Assembly (NCBI GenBank): GCA_031835245.1 | Contig: JAVKOQ010000668.1 | Coordinates: 1-20,188, forward strand | Reading direction: 5' to 3' | DNA: 20,188 nt | Source: Balamuthia mandrillaris | Taxonomy: Eukaryota; Discosea; Longamoebia; Balamuthiidae | Shown here: positions 1 through 13,832 of the stretch, piece by piece | Position numbering within the stretch: the first letter of the stretch is position 1 | How the letters are laid out: each line of letters starts with the position of its first letter | Made by a program: the position numbers and the translations under genes | Notes under the pieces: generated by a model | Seen by the model: only the letters and a program-made list of their open reading frames with translations | Told to the model about the DNA's origin: nothing | Database searches by the model: none

Positions 1-1
1 A

Positions 2-88
2 GGAAACAGTGTCTCGATGCCCGAGGTGATCTATCGGGTCAAAGGGGAGAAATTCAAACTGGTTCGTTTATCAGAGGCCAAAAAATAA
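2..88 (+). CDS. 3' end of an upstream gene (partial)
   Basis: An open frame enters from the left edge and reads 28 codons to a TAA at 86-88. The residues (ending KLVRLSEAKK) look like an ordinary basic protein C-terminus rather than the low-complexity text seen in the surrounding noncoding DNA. An AATAAA lies at 90-95, directly after the stop, and would suit a very short 3' UTR. The family is not recognised, and 28 codons could be open by chance, so this is a candidate only. Confidence 0.35.
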   Translation, partial: GNSVSMPEVIYRVKGEKFKLVRLSEAKK

Positions 89-663
89 TAATAAACAAAA
101 AGGGTGAGTTTTCATTTTTCATTTACTTTGTTGGAAAAAAGAAGTAACAAAAGTAAGGTCTTCACCCGTCGCTGTCCCCTTCTTCTTCACATCCTTCCCC
201 GCTCATCTGTTCGTTTGGCGGTTGAGGGATCGCGCTTGCTTTTTTTTTTGTTGTTGTTGTTGTTTCCTCGGTAAGGGTTCCCTTTTCTCTCTCTTTTTTT
301 TTTTTTGGGAAAAAAAAAGAACAAAAAATAAATAAACTGACCGCGTGCGATATGATTCCTTTTTGTTTAGAGTAACACGACGCGGAAGTAAACTTTTCTC
401 GTTTGTGGCAAGAACTTCTCTTCTCATACACGCCAACCAGGACCGCTGCTCGTGATTCTGTTCAATAGCCAGTTCTCAACCAGCAGGTAACGCATCCGCG
501 CACAATTCTCTGCCTCTCCCCTTATTCCCTCGTTCGCTCTTCCGTTGCTCTCTGCTTCCTCCTGTCTCTTCTCTTGTTCTCCGCTTCTCCACTTCTCCGC
601 TTCTCTTCTCTTCTCGTTTTATTCAACGCATTCACAAATGTTTAAAAAAAAAAGAAGGCAAGC
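89..663. other. Intergenic region and 5' flank of the PP2C-like gene
   Basis: No convincing gene is seen in this 575-bp stretch. It holds homopolymer T and A runs (about 240-320), a short GTT-repeat tract near 249-263, and, from about 506 to 620, a strongly pyrimidine-rich stretch (repeated cttctccgcttctc-type text) just upstream of the PP2C-like start. Similar pyrimidine tracts precede other genes here, so this one may mark the promoter or leader. The minus-strand open frame at 162-431 is lysine and threonine low complexity and is not credited. Confidence 0.5.
506..620 (+). promoter_or_regulatory. Pyrimidine-rich promoter or leader tract
   Basis: About 115 bp of almost pure C and T on the sense strand lies 45-160 bp before the ATG at 664. 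It is likely part of the core promoter or 5' leader. No TATA-like element was recognised with confidence. Confidence 0.3.
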
Positions 664-3303
664 ATGGAAGACAAGCAAAAAACTACCAAAGAAAAGAAGG
701 AAAAAGGAGGTGGCGTCTTGCCTTCTCCTCGTGGCAAAAAGAGCAAACTTCCACAACAAGAAACCAAGGAAAAAGACAAACAAGAAAAAGACAATAACAA
801 CAACAACGACAGAGGACTAAGACCAGGCGTTCGCGCTGGCTCTCGTCCTCCTTCCGTCGGCACGCTTCGCAGCCTTACTGCAGCTCCGTCGCCATCCTCA
901 GCCTACCTCCCCGATGCCGACTCTGTTCTCAAGAGTCAAAACTACAGAGAGCTGCCTCCATTGCGCTTCATCCCGTTTGAGCAGTATTGTGGAATAGAGC
1001 TCTTTGGACCTCCTCTCCCCAGTTCGTTTACTTCTTCTTCTTCTTCTTCGGATGCCAAAGGCACCAAAACGTTGAAGCAAGTCGCCATTGCAAAGGAGAT
1101 TGAAGTGAATGCTTCAAGCAGTAATAGTGGTGATAAAGCGCAAGAGAAGGGAAATAGGCACAAGAGCCTTTCGAAGGTGTATCCATCGCCGCTTCGCAGC
1201 GGAGACTATTGCTTTGGCTGCAGTATCTCGACATATCCTCGAAAGACCTTTCTTCAACGACGAACTACTTCTACCTCGACAACGGCCTCCTCTTCGGACA
1301 CCAAGAAAAAAGATATCAAGAAAGGAAAGAAGGGAGGAGAAGAAGAGCCGTCACCACCTTCCACGCCAAGGAAAGGAAAGAAGAAAGGAGGAGAAGAGGA
1401 CCCTTCACCACCATCTACTCCAAGGGGCAAAAGCAAAAATGCTCAGAAGGAAGACACCCCCGCCACCCAAGACTTCATCATCAAATCCTCAGAACGTGTC
1501 GGCGATCCCATTTGCGATAGTTATGCCGTTCAAGTGTTGCCTCATCACACCATCATGGCTGTGGCGGACGGTTGCAACTGGGGAGAGAAGCCAAAGGAGG
1601 CCTCTCGCTTGGCGTGTAGCTCTTTCATAGAGTACTTTCGCAGCAGCTTCGATAAGATGAGCACACTCAAAGATGTTGGACGGGTTCTCCTTCGAGCCTT
1701 TGCTCGAGCGCACACAAAAATATTGGAGAGTGGCATGCCAGCCGTCTCTGGAGAGAAGGCCTCTCCGAGAATGGAAGCAGATGGAAGTCAAGTTAGAGCG
1801 CGTAAGAAAACCACCCAGGTTTCGTTCAGTGGTACCACCACCCTTATCGGTGGTGTTCTGTTGGAGTTACCTTCGGTATTTTACTTTCCTCTGCACTCCC
1901 TTTCTTGGTCTCTCATCTCATCTCTTCGCTTTTCTCTCGCCTCTCGGCTCATATCTAGTGTTCTCTTCATCGTTCTCTTCAACGTTCTCTTCTCCTCCTC
2001 TATAATTGCTGATTGTTCTCTTTCTTTGTTTTAGGAATCAGCAGAACAATTTGGGGCACAATGGGCATTCGTATGTGCTAGTGTTGGCGACTGCAAAGCG
2101 TTCCTATACTCTAGATCAACTGGCACCGTCAAAGACATTACTCGCGGCAACAGACCGGTCTCTAGTGACATGAAGGACCCTGGAGGCAGACTGGGACCTA
2201 TCTCCGACAAGCATAACAATCCCGATCTTCGCAACTTGGGATTGTTCATGTGTCCGTGTGAGGAGGACTCCATTCTTGTATTATTATCCGACGGCATTCA
2301 TGACAACTTAGACCCTGAGGTTACCCACCTTCCTCTTTCTTTCCTCTTTTCTGTTATCTTGTCTTTCTTTCTTCTTTCTCCTTTCTCCTTTCTCCTTTTC
2401 TTATTTCAATGTTTTGTTTTAAATTGTTATTATCAGCATTTGGGATTACTTCCAAAAGACCTCCAAGAGGACGCTGGAGAGAGCTGGGATGAGACCAAAC
2501 TCCTCCAACTCCTCAAGGAACAGTACCGCGCTAAGTGCTTCCAAGAAAAGGTTCTCCGAGAGGGCGAGAGCCCCATGAGCATCACCCCCGCTCTCCTCAC
2601 TCACCGCCTCATCCAACACTGCAAAGACGTGACTCGCCCCAGTCGCAAATGGATGCAAGCCAATCCCTCCCGCCGCATCCCCAACGACAGGACCCGATTC
2701 ATCGGGAAGATGGATCACGCCACCTGCCTTGCGGTTTTGGTGGCGCCGCGCCATTTCGCTCAGCAGCAAGTAGGAAGTGTTGCCGCACAGCAGGTGCTAA
2801 AGCGAACCACTTCCGACAGCGCTTTGACCTCTCCTATGTTGCGAAAGGATCTGAGACGTCTCTCCAATGGAAGAAGAGTAAGTCTGAACACTGCGCCGTT
2901 GAATCTCAAGGAGAAGGACTCGAGCGGCATCATGGTCACCATCATGGAGAACGAAACGCACTTGAGGCTAGTTTGTGCATTGACGATGGCGCACACTCAA
3001 CCACAACACGGTTTGGAAGATGAACAGACTCTTCGTTGCAAAGTCGGTGGAGGAGGAGAAAGCGTTGAACTCGTGGCCGCTCCATTGATGTTGCTTGAAA
3101 CCGAGAAGAAGGACAAAGAGAAGGAAGGAGAAGAGGAAGAAGATAAGGACGAGTTCCGCGTGGTGGGTTCCACGAACGAGTTAGAGAAGGAGCGAAAAAG
3201 AGTGGTGGCTCTACCTCGAAAGGTTGTGGCGGAGTCGATGGAAAGAACGGTGGATAAGCAGAAAGGACTCGTTCTCCTCACTTTCACGAAAGAGTCCTCA
3301 TGA
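664..3303 (+). CDS. PP2C-like (PPM family) protein phosphatase
   Basis: Three exons, 664-1875, 2035-2319 and 2437-3303, give 787 aa; both introns are phase 0 (donors GTATTT and GTTACC). Residues 1-270 are Lys/Ser/Thr-rich low complexity with two copies of an 'EEPSPPSTPR'-like unit. The PPM fold begins near 275. The metal-binding acidic residues can be matched: D285 (CDSYAV), D302 (VADGCNWG, for the usual DGH/DG motif), GD at 422-423 (VGDCKAF), D490 (LLSDGIHD) and D592 (KMDHAT, where families usually have D-N). This suggests an active Mg/Mn-dependent Ser/Thr phosphatase, probably cytosolic or nuclear because no signal peptide is seen. The ADGCNWG form recalls metazoan 'PP2C-like domain' proteins of the CG9801 type (from memory). 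The tail after about 605 is charged. The start at 664 has A at -3 and G at +4; an out-of-frame ATG lies upstream at 638. Confidence 0.88.
1324..1425 (+). repeat. Two-copy coding repeat with SPPSTP motifs
   Basis: Copies at about 1324-1371 and 1375-1425 each encode a GKKGGEE-(E/D)PSPPSTPR unit of 16-17 residues in the N-terminal tail of the PP2C-like protein. The SPPSTPR core fits proline-directed kinase sites, and the basic surroundings could serve as a localisation or docking signal; both functions are inference. Confidence 0.8.
1876..2034 (+). other. Intron 1 of the PP2C-like gene (159 nt)
   Basis: Donor ttcg|GTATTT and acceptor TTTTAG|gaatca join residues 404 and 405 in phase 0 and restore the PP2C GD strand. 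The interior is C/T-rich on the sense strand. The frame entering the intron stops at the acceptor TAG. Confidence 0.85.
2320..2436 (+). other. Intron 2 of the PP2C-like gene (117 nt, in frame, no stop)
   Basis: Donor GAG|GTTACC and acceptor TATCAG|cat. It is 39 codons long, phase 0, and contains no stop in the host frame. It is treated as an intron because it encodes a Leu/Phe/Ser low-complexity stretch from pyrimidine-rich DNA and interrupts the loop after the SDGIHD motif. Confidence 0.75.
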
Positions 3304-3438
3304 AAAAACAAATGATGTACTGCATTACTTTTCCATTTCTTTGCGGTGAAGCAAAAGCGAGAGGCGTGTTTAGTTGTTTACAAATGTACAAATGTTATTG
3401 CACGAGAAGTTGGAGAAGAGGTTTGTTTTTTCCGCTGT
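3304..3438. other. Short convergent 3' intergenic spacer
   Basis: These 135 bp between two converging stop codons hold no feature beyond the expected 3' UTR sequence. No clear AATAAA was seen for either gene. Confidence 0.6.
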
Positions 3439-3630
3439 CTAATGGAAAAACTCGAGAAGATTCCACTCTTGTTCGTCCTCTTCTTTGTTGTTGGTGGATC
3501 GTCGTTGCTCCATTCCTTTTGTCACTGTTTGGATAAACGCCTGAAAGGAGGGCGCTAGCAGCTCATCTTCATTGCAGTTGTTTACGATGTGCCTTACCTG
3601 TCCAAAGAACTGAAGCCAACGTTTAGAATG

Positions 3631-3662
<32 letters not shown>

Positions 3663-5409
3663 AGATAAGAGACTCCAAAAGGAGAAAGGAGAACAAGAAG
3701 GAGATCAAAGAGAAGGAAGGAAGAATAAGAGAGATATCGCCAAAAGTATACTTACAGGTGAATTGGGAGCACAGTTGATGAAGTAATAGTCAAATTCGGA
3801 AGAAGCTCCGAAAAGGATCCATCCAGGAGAAGCACAGCTGCCACCGGGCGACAGCTCCTTTTCTTCCTTCTCCTTCCGCCATTCTTTCATGATCCCTTCA
3901 TCTCCGAAAATGTCTTTTTTGGTTTTATAGCCACACTTCTCCAATGGATAAAAGTTATCTCCGAAACACCAAAACTCGCATCCGATTCTGTTCATGCCGT
4001 TGGCGAAGAGATAGAACTGTTTGAGCTCCCTAGGCAACACGATCCCTCCGTCTCGTTGCTTTTCTTCGTCAGTTAGAGGGTAGTTCTGTTCAAACTGTTG
4101 GATTTGGGAGGGAGTGGCCGGTTCGTTGACCACTTTGAAGTGTTTGCGTAACCGTTCGAAGAGTTCTTTGTTTGTTTCGAGTTCATCGATTTAGAAGCAT
4201 TGAAACGAGTAAAAGGAAGAGAAACATTAAGAAGAGAGGAGCAGCAGAAAAAAGAAATTGATGAATGACGAGAAAGAGCAGAGAGGAGAGAGGAGAGAGG
4301 AGAGAGGAGAGAGGAGAGAGGAGAGAGGAGAGAGGAGAGAGGAGAGAGGAGAGAGGAGAGAGGGAGAGAGGAGAGAGGAGAGAGCAGAGAGCAGAGAGCA
4401 GAGAGCAGAGAGCAGAGAGCAGAGAGCAGAGAGCAGAGAGCAGAGAGGAGAGAGGAGAGAGGAGAGAGGAGAGAGCAGAGAGCAGAGAGCAGAGAGCAGA
4501 GAGCAGAGAGCAGAGAGCAGAGAGCAGAGAGGAGAGAGCAGAGAGCAGGAGAGCAGAGAGCAGAGAGCAGAGAGCAGAGAGGAGAGAGGAGAGAGCAGAG
4601 AGCAGAGAGCAGAGAGAGCAGAGGAGAGCAGAGAGGCGAGGGGAGAGCAGAGAGCAGAGAGCAGAGAGCAGAGAGCAGAGAGAGAGAGGAGAGAGGAGAG
4701 AGCAGAGAGCAGAGAGCAGAGAGGAGAGAGAGAGAGCAGAGAGCAGAGAGCAGAGAGCAGAGAGCAGAGAGCAGAGAGCAGAGAGCAGAGAGCAGAGAGC
4801 AGAGAGCAGAGAGCAGAGAGCAGAGAGCAGAGAGCAACGCCAAGCAGAAAAGACAGAAGCAGATAAGAGAGAAGACAAAAGAGAGAGAGAATGAGAGAAA
4901 AGAAAGTGGAAATTTTGATGAAAGAGAAACGAAGGCAAGAAGAATTTGAAAAAGCAAATAATAATAAATAGGACGTGCAACACACCACCACCCACCACCC
5001 GCCACCCGCCACAAAACAAAGTCAAAGGAAAATAATCTACAAACAAACAAACATAAACAAACAAACCGTTGAACGCAGGGGTGACGTTGTCCGCCTCGTG
5101 TTTACGTTGGTGCTGCTCTCCTCCTCCTCTTCCTCCATTCTCTTCCCCCTCTTCCTCTTTCTCCTTGTTGCTTGTGGGATGGCCGTTGTGGTGGTGTTGT
5201 TTTTGTGAGGAGGAAGAGGAGGAAGACTCTTCCGTTTTGGCCTTTTTGGTCTGATCCTCTTTTTCCTCAGCGTCGTCCTCCATTTTGGTCTTTCGCTTTT
5301 CTTCTCCTTCTTCTTGTGCCAGCCCATGCTCGCGTTGTTTTCCCTTGGCTTCTTCTTGTTCTTCTTCTCGCTGTCTCTTGTTGCCCACGACCGCCGTTCC
5401 TTCGCTCAT
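3439..5409 (-). CDS. SUKH (SMI1/KNR4) domain protein with charged N-terminal region
   Basis: Exons on the minus strand are 5409-5067, 4165-3756 and 3609-3439; together they give 307 aa. Residues 1-114 are a hydrophilic Glu/Lys/Ser-rich region with basic clusters (NKRQRE, KKAKTEE) that could be nuclear localisation signals. Residues about 115-290 match the SUKH-1 fold: helix (SQIQQFEQNYP), LPRELKQFYLFANG, GDNFYPLEKC, GWILFGASSEFDYYFIN, GQVRHI, then LAPSFQAFI. In fungi the family (Smi1/Knr4) acts in cell-wall and signalling complexes; in bacteria SUKH proteins are immunity partners of polymorphic toxins. The role here is unknown; a protein-binding adaptor is the cautious reading. The first-intron acceptor (AAAG|aa) is not a YAG, but it is the first AG after a pyrimidine tract and a TTCTAAAT branch-like site, and it fits the phase. 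Confidence 0.83.
3610..3755 (-). other. Intron 2 of the SUKH gene with (CT)n tract
   Basis: On the minus strand, donor CCT|GTAAGT at 3755 and acceptor CTTCAG|ttc at 3610; 146 nt, phase 0. It contains a (GA)n run on the plus strand at about 3630-3652, which reads (CT)n in the transcript. An AG|GTAAGG-like sequence just inside exon 3 (near 3597-3599) could compete but would break the frame. Confidence 0.8.
4166..5066 (-). other. Intron 1 of the SUKH gene (901 nt)
   Basis: Donor AACG|GTTTGT at 5066 and acceptor AAAG|aactc at 4166, phase 1, joining residues 114 and 116 through a split Glu codon. It is by far the longest intron in the window because it hosts the 7-mer minisatellite at 4277-4836. 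Confidence 0.75.
4277..4836. repeat. 7-bp minisatellite, two unit types (AGAGAGG / AGAGAGC)
   Basis: About 560 bp of near-perfect tandem heptamers inside a SUKH-gene intron. Two unit types alternate in blocks: a G-type block comes first (about 4281-4386), then C-type units, a short G-type block (about 4442-4475), more C-type, and so on, ending with a long C-type run (about 4738-4836). A few units are shortened or expanded. On the transcribed sense strand the units read CTCTCTG or CCTCTCT. Because 7 is not a multiple of 3, every frame is open, which creates long false open frames on both strands. Confidence 0.97.
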
Positions 5410-5771
5410 TCTTGCTCTCTCTCTCCCTCGCTTTCTTCTTTGGTGGAAAGAAAAGAGAAAGATGAAAGGTTAGCCTCAAAACGTTTCTCTTCTTTCTCTC
5501 TTTTCTTTTTAAAGGAAGAAAAAAATAAAAATAAAATAAGAAGTAATGCCTACCTTGCTGTGGTTACGCTTTGTGGGTAGGGGTAAGGGTGAAGGGCCAG
5601 AGTGAAACCACTTTGGTTTGGTTCTTCTCTGGTTCTTTTTATTTCTTCTTAACTTTAATTTTTGTTTGATTAAAATTTTTTGAAATTTTCGATAGAGGAG
5701 CCTTTTTTTGGTAAAATATCAGTAAATATTGTTGCCCCTTTTAGGATAAAGGTGAGCAATTATCGGTGCAG

Positions 5772-5811
5772 CCAATAGATGAAATTCCCGCGGAAAGTAA
5801 AATTTCGCGGG
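5772..5811. promoter_or_regulatory. CCAAT box with paired E2F-like motifs
   Basis: CCAAT lies at 5772-5776. TTCCCGCGGAAA (5785-5796) and TTTCGCGGGGA (about 5803-5813) follow as an imperfect inverted pair sharing CCCGCG/CGCGGG cores. Both resemble the E2F/DP consensus TTTSSCGC. The cluster could drive the unassigned plus-strand segment or, at about 370 bp distance, the minus-strand SUKH gene. Confidence 0.35.
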
Positions 5812-6037
5812 GAGAATCTTCCCGACGCCAGGGTTGCAGAGTAATGGGGCTCAATTCTTTGATCGGTTACTGAAAGTTTCAAACCACCAATCAAAAATCA
5901 AAACGGAGGCTTTATCTTACCATAAAAAGGCCATTTCTGTTGTCTTTTTCTTTGTCTCATCTCTAGCAGAGATCTTTCACGTCGACAAAAATTCATTGCT
6001 CCGCTTTAGTTGCAGAGAGCCAGGATGTCAACGTGTT

Positions 6038-6120
6038 GGCCTGCTTCCACGAGCTAGGGGGCTCCAGTAGGAACCAGGCGGTAAAGAGTTATCTAGCTGA
6101 GATCTGATTATTAGCAGGCC
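6038..6120. repeat. Nested inverted repeat (hairpin 1)
   Basis: GGCCTGCT at 6038-6045 pairs perfectly with AGCAGGCC at 6113-6120, and AGCTAG near 6052-6057 pairs with CTAGCT near 6093-6098 inside it. The 83-nt unit is roughly tRNA-sized, but no D-arm, anticodon arm or T-loop pattern fits. Confidence 0.55.
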
Positions 6121-6286
6121 TCAGCTGGGGACCAGGGCTTTACAAAACTTCTACTGAATGAGAAACATGTTCGTCAATCACTTGCACAGTCTGTAACACG
6201 CACCATCAAGCTGGGGCCCCCCCCACTTCTACAGCAACTCCACCTACAAATACCCCTCCTACGTCCACTATGCAACTCCTCGCGGA

Positions 6287-6331
6287 CTTAGCATCCTCTA
6301 CCACATGATCCAACCCTAAGGGGATGCTAAG
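6287..6331. repeat. Inverted repeat (hairpin 2)
   Basis: CTTAGCATCC at 6287-6296 is the exact reverse complement of GGATGCTAAG at 6322-6331, giving a 10-bp stem with a 25-nt loop. Confidence 0.6.
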
Positions 6332-6497
6332 AATGACCCCCTCCCAAGAGTCTACCAGTTGCGTTTACATCGTTATTCCTCCTCAGAGGCCGAACCCCAC
6401 TGTATTTCCCCCATTCCACTCACCGCTAAAGGTCAACAAATCGGTCCAACGGAAAGGCAATAAAACTGTTCGATGGTGGAACGAGTGAGATCATGAT

Positions 6498-6559
6498 GGT
6501 AGCTGCCTCCCCTCTGCCTTCGGTTCTTGCTTCGGTTTAGATCTCTGGGGACAGCTACC
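6498..6559. repeat. Inverted repeat (hairpin 3)
   Basis: GGTAGCTG-cc-TCCCC at 6498-6512 pairs with GGGGACAGCTACC at 6547-6559: thirteen base pairs interrupted by a 2-nt bulge, with a 34-nt loop. Confidence 0.6.
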
Positions 6560-7296
6560 TCTCGCTCTATTTGTTCTTTGCAACCTGGCAAAGTGCAAAG
6601 TTACTGCGAAAGCAACAAACACAAAACGACCCGAACCCTACTCTATTTTTAAAATTAAAAAGATATATTAATGGTTGTGAGAGTCCGTTGTGCGCTGATC
6701 TACTCCCTCTCTCAATGGTACCATCTCAAGAAACCTTTGTGGAACTTCCACAAAATAGCAGCAACACCCCAACAGAACAACCCAACGGGTAAAATGGCGA
6801 AGGATCGGAAAATGTCAAATAAAATTTAATGATTAATAAATAAATGCTTAATTTGGAGAATTATAATCTAAATTGATATTTCGGCTTTTATAATTGGTAA
6901 TATAGGGGTATTTATTTCATTAAGCAGTTTTTTTTTTGTCTGTTGCGACCAGACAAACAGAAAAGGTGGGCGATAACGAAAGGGACTCTTCCCTTTATTT
7001 TGTTCTTCAGCTCCACCTCCACCCTCCTTTGCTTTGTTCAGGACAACAAACGAAAGTTCACTTGGTGAGCCGTTCTTTGCGCTCTTTCTTGCTGTCCTCC
7101 ACTCTATTATAGTTTTTTAAACGTTACACTGACACCGAAATAACAATTCCCAGGTGTAACTTTTTTTTTCTTTTCAGGTAACCCCAACAGAAAGCCTTGC
7201 AACGTCGCCCTACCACGTTTGTGTTTCAACCTTTATTTGAATCCGAACAAAAAAAAACTGTTCAGCCCCACTTCAAAGTAAGAAACAAAGAAAGAA

Positions 7297-13411
<6,115 letters not shown>

Positions 13412-13832
13412 CTGCTCTTTCGTGTATTTTATGTTTGTTTTATATTTTTTATTCACTGGAAGACTTTTACTGTACTCTATGCAACGTGCGCAAGAGCGTC
13501 TCTCAACAACATCCAGGCGAAGACGAAGGGTAGAATCGGGAAGGACGGCACCTCCTGAGAAGCCAAAAGTTCTCTCCGTAGAGCGGCACACTTTATTATT
13601 TTTTTTTTTGTTTTTGTAGTTGTTGCCTGCTGCACTGACTCTCACCCACCAAACACTAACCAGTTTTGTGTTTGAGTCAAGAAGACAGACAAATGCCCCT
13701 CCACCAGGACAACCCACAACACCTATATGACTTAATTAATTGGAGAGAAGGCCTTGATCCCTTTTCTCTGCAAGTCTTGTCTCTCTCGAGCAAGCTCTCT
13801 CTTGGTTTTCGCCAGGCAGGAGGAGGACATAC
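13412..13832. other. Intergenic region between the Roco and Rossmann genes
   Basis: This is 3' UTR and promoter sequence for two tandem plus-strand genes. It contains T-rich stretches (about 13437-13452 and 13590-13620) and an AT patch (ttaattaatt near 13731). No further gene, repeat or RNA was recognised. Confidence 0.55.

Larger units (their letters stand above)
5700..6850 (+). other. Unassigned segment: possible small gene, ncRNA or relic
   Basis: The segment differs from neighbouring noncoding DNA in lacking C/T bias. It starts with a CCAAT box and paired GC-rich motifs (5772-5811), contains a good intron-like stretch (GTTACT at 5866 to a pyrimidine tract and CTCTAG ending at 5966), three inverted repeats, overlapping long plus-strand open frames, and several AATAAA hexamers at 6818-6845. 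The intron-like stretch would join an ATG at 5844 to a 41-aa product stopping at 6070, which matches nothing I recognise. It may be a short gene, a structured RNA or an old relic; the sequence alone does not decide. Confidence 0.35.
5410..7296. other. Divergent intergenic region between the SUKH and Roco genes
   Basis: This 1.9-kb gap has three parts. 5410-5700 is pyrimidine-rich flank of the SUKH gene followed by AT-rich sequence. About 5700-6850 is a more complex, balanced-composition segment unlike the flanks (listed separately). 6850-7296 is AT-rich then mixed DNA and should contain the Roco promoter and leader; a possible leader intron runs from GTGAGC at 7065 to TTTTCAG ending at 7177. 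No tRNA-type B box was seen. Confidence 0.6.

Noticed and set aside
162-436. Minus-strand frames of 77-89 codons near the left edge
   Set aside because: They are low-complexity Lys/Thr/Phe text from homopolymer and GTT repeats, with no domain, no splice partner and weak start context.
4258-4894. Open frames of 200-400 codons through the GA-rich repeat on both strands (Arg/Glu/Gln-rich on plus, Leu/Ser/Cys-rich on minus)
   Set aside because: They are produced by the heptamer minisatellite, which is open in every frame. The region is an intron of the SUKH gene.
6038-6120. tRNA-like 83-nt hairpin
   Set aside because: It has only an acceptor-like stem; D-, anticodon and T-arms and a GGTTCGA-type B box are missing.
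5410-7296. Transposon or virus-derived element in the large gap
   Set aside because: No transposase, reverse transcriptase, integrase or capsid motif, no terminal repeats and no target-site duplication could be recognised.
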